A stretch of DNA of 64,000 nt from assembly GCA_964565665.1 (NCBI GenBank), contig CAZMFZ010000001.1:1-64000 (forward strand). Reading direction: 5' to 3'. The notes beneath the pieces are model-generated. The model saw only the letters and a list, made by a program, of their open reading frames with translations, was not told the DNA's origin and searched no databases. Positions 44,866 to 53,350 of the stretch are shown piece after piece; the stretch's first letter is position 1, and each line of letters starts with the position of its first letter. This stretch comes from CAZMFZ01 sp964565665. Its GTDB lineage: Bacteria; Bacteroidota; Bacteroidia; Cytophagales; UBA9547. Both the position numbers and the translations under genes were made by a program.

Positions 44866-45753
44866 ATGGAAATCCAAATAAATAAAATAGAATATATACC
44901 TGCCATCCCTTCTGCTTCTGGAATAGCTTATGTACAACCTTATATTTTTATCGTTGGCGATGATTCAAATTTTCTTTTTGTGTTGGATGATATGTGGAAT
45001 GTAGTAACAACAGTGCAACTCTACACAGCCACAGAATTTAAATCGGAAGGCAGAATAAAGAAAAAACATAAAAAAGACCTGGAAGGATTAACTAAAATTA
45101 AGCTAAAGGGCAATGATTATGTACTCGCTATTGGCTCCGGCTCTACAGTACTTAGGGAACATGGGTATTTGATCCAATCAGTTCCGCCATTCGAAGTCAC
45201 AGCATTTAGCCTGTCGCGTTTTTATAGCCTACTTAGCAGTGAAATATTTAAGTTAGGAAATCATAAGCTCAATATTGAAGGAATAACTGCAGACGATGAA
45301 AAGATATACTTACTTCAAAGAGGCAATATATCTGGTTACAATAGTATGCTTAGCATAAAAACCGAAGATTTATTTAATTTTATAAATGGTATTTCATCTA
45401 TTCTACCCGATTATACTACTACAACTTTCAATCTTCCCAAAATTGGAGGGCTTATGTCAGGCTTCTCGGGTGCTGATATTATTCCGAATACTTCGCAATT
45501 AATTTTTTCTGCAACAGTGGAAAATACAGTAAATGAAATAGATGACGGTGAAATGCTTTGTTCTTACATTGGTATTATTGATTTGAAAAACAACAACCAA
45601 GTAGCTGATATTGTGAAAATAGAACCTGAAAACGTTGGAAAATTAGAATCGCTAGCCTTTCTTCAAATGGATGATACTAGAATAAAAACAATAGCAGTTA
45701 CCGACAATGATGGATTAGATTCTCAACTTATACAATTTGAAATCATACTTTAA
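44866..45753 (+). CDS. Uncharacterised beta-propeller-like protein (DUF6929-like)
   Basis: A 295-residue protein without a signal peptide. Repeated beta-strand blades are visible (YIFIVGDDSNFLFVLDD, DYVLAIGSGST, EGITADDEKIYLLQRGN, SGADIIPNTSQLIFSATVE, KLESLAFLQ), which fits a propeller and, from memory, the DUF6929 family. No catalytic residues are apparent. It is the only clearly intact ordinary gene in an otherwise decayed accessory stretch and lies about 55 bases after a large palindromic element. Confidence 0.65.
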   Translation: MEIQINKIEYIPAIPSASGIAYVQPYIFIVGDDSNFLFVLDDMWNVVTTVQLYTATEFKSEGRIKKKHKKDLEGLTKIKLKGNDYVLAIGSGSTVLREHGYLIQSVPPFEVTAFSLSRFYSLLSSEIFKLGNHKLNIEGITADDEKIYLLQRGNISGYNSMLSIKTEDLFNFINGISSILPDYTTTTFNLPKIGGLMSGFSGADIIPNTSQLIFSATVENTVNEIDDGEMLCSYIGIIDLKNNNQVADIVKIEPENVGKLESLAFLQMDDTRIKTIAVTDNDGLDSQLIQFEIIL

Positions 45754-45808
45754 TCATTTTTTGAAATATAGCACTTACAGTATTTTTATATTTTGAGGAA
45801 AAGGCAAC

Positions 45809-46051
45809 TCACTGTAGTTTGTAATACATCAGCAAACCAAGGAAAGCCGATAACCCCAATACTAAACTTATTATAGGTAATACGTTCCAAAGTATTTTCC
45901 ACCCAAAAATGAAAGCCACGATTGAGCCCAAAAAGGCCATAGGAATACCTATCCAAGCAAGATTCAGAAAGAAACCATAGTATTCGAAAATTTCAAGTGC
46001 TTTAGGATTTGTATAGTCCATATGTCCGGGAACACCTAATGCACTCGCCAT
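45809..46051 (-). CDS. Small membrane protein, probably 5'-truncated
   Basis: Eighty residues from the ATG at 46051, with two membrane helices (FFLNLAWIGIPMAFLGSIVAFIFG and LWNVLPIISLVLGLSAFLGLLMYY). The same frame is open upstream to about 46085 and also hydrophobic (SIGFFLCMASALGVPG), and overlaps the end of a truncated PIN toxin in another frame. This suggests a deletion that joined the 3' part of a membrane-protein gene to the 5' part of the toxin gene. The family is unknown. Confidence 0.45.
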   Translation of the reverse strand: MASALGVPGHMDYTNPKALEIFEYYGFFLNLAWIGIPMAFLGSIVAFIFGWKILWNVLPIISLVLGLSAFLGLLMYYKLQ

Positions 46052-46230
46052 GCATAAGAAAAACCCAATTGAATGTAGTCTCTATAACCTAAAAACTCAA
46101 TGCAAGTAATAAATGAAATGGTAAAATTCTCATTGATAACATCAGCTAAAAAAGCCAATCCATTTTCAGGGAGCTTTTTCATTTGAGCGTCAATAAGGCT
46201 ATTGGTATCTATCAAATATTTCTTTCCCAT
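46036..46230 (-). pseudogene. PIN-domain toxin, 3'-truncated
   Basis: The frame starts at ATG 46230 with MGKKYLIDTNSLIDAQMKKLPE, the classic PIN N-terminus with first active-site Asp. It continues to SFITCIEFLGY, then loses family character and stops after 64 codons, whereas PIN toxins run to about 130. The remaining acidic residues of the active site are therefore missing. Its ATG overlaps the end of the upstream antitoxin frame in the usual way. Confidence 0.8.
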
Positions 46231-46460
46231 TCAGCACGGCTTTGGTTTACGTAGGCTTTCATTTTCTCACCTTCTTCATTACTCATTGTTCCAAAAAAAT
46301 CAGATGGCTATTTCTTTTGCTGTATAGAAATGGTAATGTTGCTTTTTGCTTCTTCCTCAATATAGAAAAGGCAATGTACTTTTTTTCCTACATAATCTTT
46401 GGGGAATGAAATCTTCAAATCGTAGGTCTCATTTTGTGGAGTGTTTACTTGTAATATCAT
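46212..46460 (-). pseudogene. PIN-partner antitoxin interrupted by an in-frame TAG
   Basis: From ATG 46460 the frame encodes 50 residues (MILQVNTPQNETYDLKISF... to ISIQQKK), then a TAG at 46308-46310. It continues in the same frame as PSDFFGTMSNEEGEKMKAYV and QSRAEWERNI to a TGA at 46212-46214 that overlaps the toxin start. The second part is the typical toxin-binding tail of small Bacteroidota antitoxins. The amber codon separates the two halves. An internal ATG could still express the last 24 residues. Confidence 0.75.
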
Positions 46461-46496
46461 ATTGCGCTTGATTTAGAAGCTTTTAGTACTGCAATG

Positions 46497-46617
46497 TACC
46501 AAAATTTTTTCTTTGCCCTTGATGTACTTCTCCAACAAGATATTAATTTCTAGACATAATATCTCCTGCTCATTGCAGCAAACTATTGAAAATTAAGACA
46601 GCTAACAAATTTTGGTA
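46497..46617. repeat. Nested inverted repeats
   Basis: TACCAAAATTT (46497-46507) pairs with AAATTTTGGTA (46607-46617), and CTGCAATG (46490-46497) pairs with CATTGCAG (46571-46578). They lie just upstream of the broken antitoxin and could be the ends of a small defunct element or part of its leader. No coding frame is inside. Confidence 0.4.
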
Positions 46618-46790
46618 TAGACAGGCTGAAACTATTCATTTTATAATTTAGTTGCGTGTCGGAGGGCAAGCCTCGGAAACCGAGTTTGTTATTTCTCTGT
46701 AATAATTATCCCGTGCTAGGTGGCACACCTAACACCCTTAAATTCAAAACCTAAGACGATTTATTTTACCTGAATTTGTCTCTATTTTAT

Positions 46791-46831
46791 AGCCCACGGT
46801 TTAAACCGTGGGCTGAGTTTAAACCGTGGGC
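46791..46831. repeat. 24-bp perfect palindrome plus half copy, GGTTTAAACC family, copy 3
   Basis: AGCCCACGGTTT followed by its exact reverse complement (46791-46814), then a second right half GTTTAAACCGTGGGC (46817-46831). The stop codon and last codons of the DUF6261 gene (46819-47583) lie inside the half copy. Confidence 0.85.
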
Positions 46832-47583
46832 AATGAATTTATACCATCAGTGCCCTTGTTTTTATTTTCTCTATTCGCCAATATCAAATTGTATTTGGCT
46901 ATCACGGAGTTGAGGCTGCCTACTAGATTGGTATAGGGGGCAGTATCCAGTTCGTCTTCTTCGGCTAAGGCAATACGGGCCTCGATGCCGTCACGCAATT
47001 TCTGCCATAGTGTTGTGGCCTCTTTACGTTTGTCTCTGAACTTGCCATCGGTAGGTTTTTTGTCGTCTTCCGAACGGGAGATGAAGGTTTGGTTGAAGGC
47101 AAGGTTGGCAGTGTTAAGTTCGTCTCTCCAATCTTCAATACCCAATGCTTTCAGGGCAGCAGCAAGTGAGGGTTTGGTGCTCCAATCGCTGATAATGGTA
47201 CTCAAAGCGGCCGTTTCGGCTAGGTTATTTTTGTTGGCTATGGCAGCACCCGTGCCAAAGGTGAGCACATGTTTGTATAAAGCCTCAGCATTTTTTTTGG
47301 TTTCAGGTTTGAAATGGTGCGTCAAACTTTCGAAGTAGAGTGCAATGCCTTTGATGGCTTCGTCTCTGCGGTAGTCTGCAGCGTTCACCTCGGGTGTCAA
47401 ACTACTGCCTGTTTCCAAATTTAAGAGTTTGGCAGCCGCTGCACTTGTAGTTTTAAAAGCGGTAAAGGGCACCACAATACGCAATTTTGTAGGATCGTGC
47501 TTTTCACAAAGTGTCAAAATGTCGGCACCGAATTGTACAAACTCTTCGTTGCGTAAAGTAAAGATATTGATGGAGTCTATCAT
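46819..47583 (-). CDS. DUF6261-like protein
   Basis: A 254-residue, mainly helical cytoplasmic protein resembling the Bacteroidota family DUF6261. Typical features are an N-terminal variable strand, the RRDEAIKGIALYFESLTHHF block, a central Asp/Glu-rich helical region, and a C-terminal arm ending SLNSVIAKYNLILANRE. Function is unknown. The last residues (LPTV) and TAA are encoded by the GGTTTAAACC repeat, so the natural C-terminus may have been replaced when the repeat inserted. Its base composition is visibly more GC-rich than surrounding sequence. A 41-bp tandem repeat lies about 130 bases upstream. Confidence 0.75.
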   Translation of the reverse strand: MIDSINIFTLRNEEFVQFGADILTLCEKHDPTKLRIVVPFTAFKTTSAAAAKLLNLETGSSLTPEVNAADYRRDEAIKGIALYFESLTHHFKPETKKNAEALYKHVLTFGTGAAIANKNNLAETAALSTIISDWSTKPSLAAALKALGIEDWRDELNTANLAFNQTFISRSEDDKKPTDGKFRDKRKEATTLWQKLRDGIEARIALAEEDELDTAPYTNLVGSLNSVIAKYNLILANRENKNKGTDGINSLPTV

Positions 47584-47717
47584 GGAAATATAAATTATTA
47601 GGAGGTGAAAGAAAGAAAATTATTTTATGGCTAAATTAAATGAATTTGACGACAGCATTTTATCTAAGAGCAATCGTAAAATGTATTTGACAGCTGTTTT
47701 TTCAGTTTTAGGTACCC

Positions 47718-47920
47718 TCAAATAAATTTGATGGCATAATTTTGTTTAAAAATAGCAATCAAATAAATTTGAAAGCTATTTATAATTTAAATGTAACCGC
47801 CAAAAGAATTTGAAAGCCATTTTTTTGATTTTTGAAGGCATCAGATGGATTTGAAATCCACTTTTTATATTTTGTACTTATCAAATAAATTTAATTTCTA
47901 CCCTTAATATTTTTTTCATC
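47718..47920. repeat. 41-bp tandem repeat array, five units
   Basis: Units begin at 47718, 47759, 47800, 47841 and 47881 (spacing 41, 41, 41, 40). The conserved left part is TCAAATAAATTTGAAAGC; the remaining 23 bases are more variable and AT-rich. TCAAATAAATTTGA contains the inverted pair TCAAAT/ATTTGA, a possible dimer-binding site. The period is not a multiple of three and no gene crosses it. Confidence 0.85.
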
Positions 47921-48137
47921 TACCATTACCAAAGGAAATCTTAAATGGCACAGGGAGTAAAGATAAAGATTATAGAGTTTTCGTGTACGATTGTCAGAGT
48001 AAGGGCAAGGTAAATAAGGAGAATAAAAATTAAAAGTTTTTATGAAAGTTTTTTTGAATTAAATTCAAAATAAAATAGGTTTGAGGTAATGAGAAAGACA
48101 AGAGACTAGGATATATTTACAACTAGACAATAGGCTT

Positions 48138-48248
48138 ATGTTGCCTGTGGCTCAAAAAACAAATCTTCAATTGAACATTACAGGGATATTGCTATATATA
48201 GATGGTAATTTTATCCAATACTTGGAAGAAGAAGCAATCGGGCGATAA
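48138..48248 (+). pseudogene. BLUF photoreceptor domain remnant
   Basis: Thirty-six codons ending in TAA: MLPVAQKTNLQLNITGILLY followed by IDGNFIQYLEEEAIGR. The phrase NITGILLYIDGNFIQYLE matches the middle of the flavin-binding BLUF blue-light sensor domain. The flavin-contacting N-terminal strand and the C-terminal helices are missing, so it cannot function. Confidence 0.65.
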
Positions 48249-48342
48249 GTAGGTGTTTTTTAGTCTGATAATAAAACAAAGTGCAGAATTTGGCCAGCTA
48301 TTCATTCCCCTATTTTGTATCTTGCAAATAAAAATATATCCT

Positions 48343-48737
48343 ATGAGCATAATCAAAATACCCCTACACTTCGAAGGTGACAAAGGCGAAAAAACATTAT
48401 ACACGCTTTTCGGTAGCGGCTCTACCTATTCCTGTATCCACCCATCATACATTCATAAGCTATGTACGGGCATTAAATTTAAAATCCTATGCACTTTGGC
48501 ACGGCCTCTGAAGGTGCATATATAGAGGTAAAAAAAGCATGCAGACTAGAGTTTTACATTGACGATGTAAGGCTTACAGATGAATTTTATGTGGTGCCAG
48601 GCTTATCTGAAGAAGCTATAATAGGTGCCACCACCATGCAAAAATAGCGTATGGAGCTAGATTTTGAGCATGATAAGCCGATAGTTGACCCTCGGGTAGC
48701 TAAGCTCATCCTTATCAATTTGATTAGGAAGGGGTAA
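48343..48737 (+). pseudogene. Retropepsin-like aspartic protease, disrupted
   Basis: From ATG 48343 the frame reads MSIIKIPLHFEGDKGEK and the active-site region LFGSGSTYSCI, where relatives have D-S-G; Asp is replaced by Gly (codon 48412-48414). A frameshift near 48480 leads to NPMHFGTASEGAYIEV, CRLEFYIDDVRLTDEFYVV and PGLSEEAIIGATTMQ. A TAG at 48645-48647 follows, where Trp (TGG) would fit, and the frame continues RMELDFEHDKPIVDPRV to TAA 48735-48737. Three independent lesions make this a clear pseudogene of a small single-domain aspartyl protease. Confidence 0.75.
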
Positions 48738-48788
48738 AGGATGAGATTTGTCTAACTTCCAAAAAGTTGACAAATCTAAAAAGAAATG

Positions 48789-50036
48789 CTACTTCCTCAC
48801 CTGCCCGTTGCCCTTCACCAGCCATTTGTAGCTGGTAAGTTCATTCAAACCCATTGGCCCACGGGCGTGAAGTTTTTGTGTACTTATGCCAATTTCTGCT
48901 CCCATGCCAAACTGAGCCCCATCTGTAAAAGCTGTAGAAGCATTGGCGTACACAGCCGCGGCATCTACATTTCTAAAAAACTTGGCAATATGTGCTTCGT
49001 TTTCAGTGATAATGGCTTCGCTGTGGTTAGAGCTGTAATCTGAAATATAGGTTAAAGTATCGTCAAGTGATGCTACCGTTTTAATGGCCATTTTATAATC
49101 TAAAAACTCAGTACCAAACGATTCCGGAGTGGCATGTTGCAGCAACCCAACAGGGTAATTTCGGGATAACGAGGCGAATGCTTTTTCATCAGCATAAATA
49201 ATAACTTTGCTTTCTTGCATTGGAGCAATCAACTTTGGCAAATCTCCTAATCTCGCTTCATGTATTAATAGACAATCCAAAGCATTGCACACGCTTACTC
49301 TTCTTGTTTTGGAATTATTGATGATTTCTTTTCCTTTCTCCACATCGCCAAATTCATCGAAATACACGTGCACTATGCCAGCGCCTGTTTCGATTACTGG
49401 TACTTTGGCATTTTGCCGCACATAATCAATTAGGCTTTGGCTACCTCTGGGAATAAGCACATCTACGTAGCCAACGGCACCCAACAATTCGGCAGTGGCT
49501 TCTCGATTGGCGGGTAGCAAACCAATGGCATTCTCGTCTATTTCGAAATCTTTTAATACAGATTGTATTAATGTCACAATGGCAATGTTCGAATATTCTG
49601 CATCGCTGCCGCCTTTTAAAATAACTGCATTTCCCGATTTCAAACAAAGAGCAAAACAATCGAAAGTAACATTAGGTCTGGCTTCATAAATAATACCTAC
49701 TACGCCCAAAGGCACAGTAATTTTCTCAAGCTCCAACCCATTTTCCAGTATTCGCTTTTCAATACTTTCCCCAACAGGGTAAGGCAGCGAAGCTACAATT
49801 CGTATTTCTGAGGCAATATTTTCTATTCTATGTTTTGACAAAAGCAGACGATCGTACTTTGGGTCTGCCTTATCCATTCTAGCCAAATCTCTTTCATTTT
49901 CTACAAGAATAGTTTGGTGTTGGGCTACAGCTTTATCGGCCAATGCCAATAGAATAGCGTTGATTTTATCAGCCTCCAAAGTATTGAGCATTCTGGAAGC
50001 TTTTTTTACTGCTTTAAATAGAGATTGGTTTTTCAT
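48789..50036 (-). CDS. proA: Glutamate-5-semialdehyde dehydrogenase (gamma-glutamyl phosphate reductase)
   Basis: Second step of proline synthesis: NADPH-dependent reduction of gamma-glutamyl phosphate. The 415 residues belong to the aldehyde dehydrogenase superfamily, with PLGVVGIIYEARPNVT, LLPANREAT and the catalytic Cys in RVSVCNALDCLLIH. The C-terminal RGPMGLNELTSYKW is typical for ProA. Its ATG abuts the proB stop codon, so the pair is translated together. Confidence 0.96.
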   Translation of the reverse strand: MKNQSLFKAVKKASRMLNTLEADKINAILLALADKAVAQHQTILVENERDLARMDKADPKYDRLLLSKHRIENIASEIRIVASLPYPVGESIEKRILENGLELEKITVPLGVVGIIYEARPNVTFDCFALCLKSGNAVILKGGSDAEYSNIAIVTLIQSVLKDFEIDENAIGLLPANREATAELLGAVGYVDVLIPRGSQSLIDYVRQNAKVPVIETGAGIVHVYFDEFGDVEKGKEIINNSKTRRVSVCNALDCLLIHEARLGDLPKLIAPMQESKVIIYADEKAFASLSRNYPVGLLQHATPESFGTEFLDYKMAIKTVASLDDTLTYISDYSSNHSEAIITENEAHIAKFFRNVDAAAVYANASTAFTDGAQFGMGAEIGISTQKLHARGPMGLNELTSYKWLVKGNGQVRK

Positions 50037-51122
50037 TTATTCAATCAAATATAAATAATCATAATGCACCATAGGCTTTTGATTCTTTTGCCCTATCAGT
50101 TCGCTGCCGCGCTTTGCACTGTATTGCACCTTACCTAAGCCAATCACTTTTCCTTTTTCATCAGCTATTTTCACCACATCGCCCGATTGAAATTCTCCAT
50201 TTATTTTCACTATACCAACTGTGAGCAGGCTATTGGCTTTCACTGCAAGCAATGCCGATTTGGCACCTTCATTTATTATTATCTCTCCTTTGGTAAGGGT
50301 TTCTGCAAATGAAATCTGCTTCTTAGCACTTGATATAAGCTTTTTAGGCACAAAAGTAGACCCTATTACACATTCATTATCTTTCAATAAATCAATCAAT
50401 ATATGCTTCTTTTTCCCATTCCCTATTTTTACAGTAATGCCATTGGCAGCTACTTTACGGGCTATATTCGATTTTGTAATCATTCCGCCACGCCCAAAAT
50501 CAGATTTAGACGAATGCACAAATTGAGCAAAATCTATCTTTTCGCCTATCTTTGAGATAATTTTACTACTCGCATCCTTAGGATTGCCATCGTAAAGACC
50601 ATCTACATTACTCAAAATAAGTAGTGCATCCGCATTGGTAATGGTGGCAATCAGCCCTGCAAGTTCATCGTTGTCGGTAAACATAAGTTCAGTTACCGAA
50701 ATCACGTCATTTTCATTTACAATTGGCAATATCCCGTTTTGTAGCAGAGCATTGAAGCAATTTTGCATGTTTATATAGTGAACTCTATCTCTAAAATCTT
50801 CCTTCGTTACCAATACTTGAGCACAGTTAATGCGATGGTTTTGGAAAAGCTGATAATAATTTTGAAGTAATTTCACTTGCCCCACAGCAGCAAATACCTG
50901 TCTGGAAGCTACAGAATCAGTTTTATCAATCAAATTTACCATTCCCCTACCCGATGCTACTGCACCTGAAGAAACCAAAATAATTTCAACGCCTGCTTTC
51001 TTAATTTCAGCAATTTGAAGTGTTAATTGAGCCAAAGCTAATTCATCTAAATTGCCATTTTCACTCGTAAGTACATTCGAACCTATCTTAACTACTACTT
51101 TTTTGTACTTATATTCAGACAT
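50037..51122 (-). CDS. proB: Glutamate 5-kinase
   Basis: First and feedback-controlled step of proline synthesis. An amino-acid-kinase domain (KVVVKIGSNVLT, ILVSSGAVASGRGM, IVNENDVISV, LSNVDGLYDGNP, GRGGMITKSNIARKVAANGI) is followed by a C-terminal PUA domain (about 275-361, with VGIVKINGEFQSGDVVKI and SAKRGSELIG). It is upstream of proA with no gap. Confidence 0.96.
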   Translation of the reverse strand: MSEYKYKKVVVKIGSNVLTSENGNLDELALAQLTLQIAEIKKAGVEIILVSSGAVASGRGMVNLIDKTDSVASRQVFAAVGQVKLLQNYYQLFQNHRINCAQVLVTKEDFRDRVHYINMQNCFNALLQNGILPIVNENDVISVTELMFTDNDELAGLIATITNADALLILSNVDGLYDGNPKDASSKIISKIGEKIDFAQFVHSSKSDFGRGGMITKSNIARKVAANGITVKIGNGKKKHILIDLLKDNECVIGSTFVPKKLISSAKKQISFAETLTKGEIIINEGAKSALLAVKANSLLTVGIVKINGEFQSGDVVKIADEKGKVIGLGKVQYSAKRGSELIGQKNQKPMVHYDYLYLIE

Positions 51123-51269
51123 CGGAATTTAATTAACAAATACAGACACTTGCTCTACCATCTTTAAATAAAATTAAGGCCTAAAGCCGATGGATAATTG
51201 CTAAACTTTGGTTTAATTTGCAGGTTGTAAAGGTAGTGGTGAATTCCAAAACTGTAACGCAAACTAAAG

Positions 51270-52034
51270 ATGAATTTGCAAATTAAAGAAGAGGGTCAGT
51301 TCAAATATGTTGAAGAAGGCCAAGGAGATGTGCTATTGCTATTGCATGGGTTGTTTGGTGCATTGAGCAATTGGGATGCAGTTATCAGGCACTTTTCAAA
51401 AGATTTTAAGGTGATAATTCCTTTATTGCCCATTATAGAAATGCCTATCAAAGAGGCTACTGTAGATGGTTTGGTGCTGTTTGTAGAGAAATTTGTAGTT
51501 CAAAAAGGGCTTTCTGATGTCACACTTTTGGGAAATTCACTTGGTGGGCATTTGGCTTTAGTTTACACTTTAAGAAATTCAAGCAATGTAAAAAGAATAG
51601 TTTTAGCTGGAAGCTCAGGTTTATTTGAAAATTCAATGGGTGGTACGTATCCCAAACGTGGCGATAGAAAATATGTGGAAGAGAGGGTGCGTTATACATT
51701 TTTTGATCCAAATACTGCCACACAAGAATTGATTGATGAAGTTTTTGACATCACCAACAGCATCAGAAAAGGATTAAATATAGTGGCAGTGGCTAAATCG
51801 GCACAAAGACACAACCTTGCCCATGAAATTTCAGTTATTAAGCAACCGGTACTTTTAATTTGGGGGCTAAATGATACCATTACTCCACCAAGCGTGGCAC
51901 ATGAGTTCAATCGTTTGTTGCCAAATTCTGAGCTTCGGTTTATCGACAAATGCGGCCATGCTCCGATGATGGAGCAGCCTGAAAAATTTAACGAATATGT
52001 AGACGAATTTTTAAAAGTAGCTGTAGTTGCATGA
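51270..52034 (+). CDS. Alpha/beta-hydrolase
   Basis: A 254-residue serine hydrolase. It has an oxyanion-hole region LLLLHGLFGALSNWD, nucleophile elbow LGNSLGGHLA, a catalytic Asp in LLIWGLNDTITPP and a His in KCGHAPMMEQP. Substrate is unknown (MhpC/YbfF-like esterases are close in pattern). The last codons overlap the start of a CBS-domain gene by four bases (ATGA), so the two are coupled. Confidence 0.88.
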   Translation: MNLQIKEEGQFKYVEEGQGDVLLLLHGLFGALSNWDAVIRHFSKDFKVIIPLLPIIEMPIKEATVDGLVLFVEKFVVQKGLSDVTLLGNSLGGHLALVYTLRNSSNVKRIVLAGSSGLFENSMGGTYPKRGDRKYVEERVRYTFFDPNTATQELIDEVFDITNSIRKGLNIVAVAKSAQRHNLAHEISVIKQPVLLIWGLNDTITPPSVAHEFNRLLPNSELRFIDKCGHAPMMEQPEKFNEYVDEFLKVAVVA

Positions 52035-52693
52035 CAAATGAAACGCTTATTAATCTGACCATTCCATTTTTAAAACCCTCAGATAATGTGCGTTTGGCTA
52101 CCGATTTACTTATCGAAAACAAACTTTATCTATTGCCAATTGTAGATGAAAAGCTTTTTCTAGGCTATATTTCTGAAGATTCTCTGCTAGATATTTCACA
52201 CAATAAAAAAATAGGTTCTTTAATTCCAGAAAAACCCAATGCTTTTGTAAAAGCTGAAATGCACTATTTTGAGGCGCTGAGGCAAATGAACTTGCACGAT
52301 ACCGACATTATTGCTGTTCAAGATTCAGAAGAACGATTTTTAGGTTCCATTTTAAAAGCCGACATTTCTACCTATTTTTCCAATTTGGGTTTTGTAAATG
52401 CTCCAGGTGGTATTTTGGTACTTTCTGTTATGAATAACAGCTACTCGGTAGCCGAAATAAGCCGAATCGTAGAAAGCAACGATTTAAAAATATTATGCTT
52501 TTATATTGAAGACAATCCGGAAGACGGATTTGAAAGCTTTATTACGTTAAAATTAAATAGAATCGACCTTACCCGATTAATTGCCTCTTTTGACCGTTTT
52601 GGCTACAAAATAGAAGCCGATTTCCACGAATCAGCTTTCCAGCCCATAGAATCCGAGCGATTAGATATGCTAATGCGATACCTGAATGTGTGA
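52031..52693 (+). CDS. CBS-domain protein
   Basis: A 220-residue protein with a pair of CBS domains (about 1-130: FLKPSDNVRLATDLLIENKLYLLPIVDEK... and ALRQMNLHDTDIIAVQDSEERFLGSI). A C-terminal region (about 135-215) begins ILVLSVMNNSYSVAEISRIVESNDLKIL and looks ACT-like. CBS pairs bind adenine nucleotides and usually sense energy state. It is translationally coupled to the hydrolase, but a common function is not known. Confidence 0.85.
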   Translation: MTNETLINLTIPFLKPSDNVRLATDLLIENKLYLLPIVDEKLFLGYISEDSLLDISHNKKIGSLIPEKPNAFVKAEMHYFEALRQMNLHDTDIIAVQDSEERFLGSILKADISTYFSNLGFVNAPGGILVLSVMNNSYSVAEISRIVESNDLKILCFYIEDNPEDGFESFITLKLNRIDLTRLIASFDRFGYKIEADFHESAFQPIESERLDMLMRYLNV

Positions 52694-52727
52694 TTTGTAG
52701 CACATGTCTGTTTGAATGAACTAATAT

Positions 52728-53324
52728 TTATTCAAACACCTCTTTTAAATAAATACTCAATCCCTCAATCACATTCACATTTAAAGTTTCCTCGGCAGCA
52801 TATTTTTTCAACAATTTGTATTTGCCGTTCTCAAGCAAAAATACATCTACAATTTGCTCAAGAGGGCTTACTATCCAGTATTCTCTTACGCCAGCCTCTT
52901 CATAAAGGTCAAATTTTACTGTAATATCGTTTTGCCTTGTAAATGGCGACAATATCTCAATAATCAAATCTGGTGGTCCATTGCAGCCACGTTCATCAAG
53001 TAGTGATGGATCGCAAATCACACAAATATCGGGCTGCACTACTGTAAATACCTCATTATCATTGTCTTTGTGTTGTAATCGTACATCGAATGGGGCATCG
53101 AATACTTGGCATCTTTTCTTTCTCAAATACGACCCAATTTCAACCAAAATATTTTTGCTTACTCTTTGGTGGTATGTACTCGGTGCAGGAGACATAGGCA
53201 CTATTTTACCCTTTATTAATTCTACCCATTCCTCAAATTGCCAAGTGAGATAGTCGGAATATGAATATGTTTTGGAAGGGTCTAACTGAGATATATCTGT
53301 TATCATTGTAATTAGATGAGTCAA
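52728..53324 (-). CDS. Uma2-family (DUF820) endonuclease-like protein
   Basis: A 198-residue protein with the restriction-nuclease-like fold of the Uma2/DUF820 family. The core is QPDICVICDPSLLDERGCNGPPDLIIEILSP followed by KFDLYEEAGVREYWIVSP, with the expected acidic residues of a PD-(D/E)xK-type site. The biological role of the family is poorly known. An alternative start is the ATG at 53306. It is followed upstream by the pseudouridine synthase gene on the same strand. Confidence 0.88.
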   Translation of the reverse strand: MTHLITMITDISQLDPSKTYSYSDYLTWQFEEWVELIKGKIVPMSPAPSTYHQRVSKNILVEIGSYLRKKRCQVFDAPFDVRLQHKDNDNEVFTVVQPDICVICDPSLLDERGCNGPPDLIIEILSPFTRQNDITVKFDLYEEAGVREYWIVSPLEQIVDVFLLENGKYKLLKKYAAEETLNVNVIEGLSIYLKEVFE

Positions 53325-53350
53325 AAATCTAAATTAATCAAAATAGCCAA

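Noticed and set aside
47718..47920. Possible CRISPR array
   Set aside because: The period is constant at 41 bases but only about 18 bases recur, the rest drifts gradually and is AT-rich, and there are no cas genes. It fits a minisatellite.
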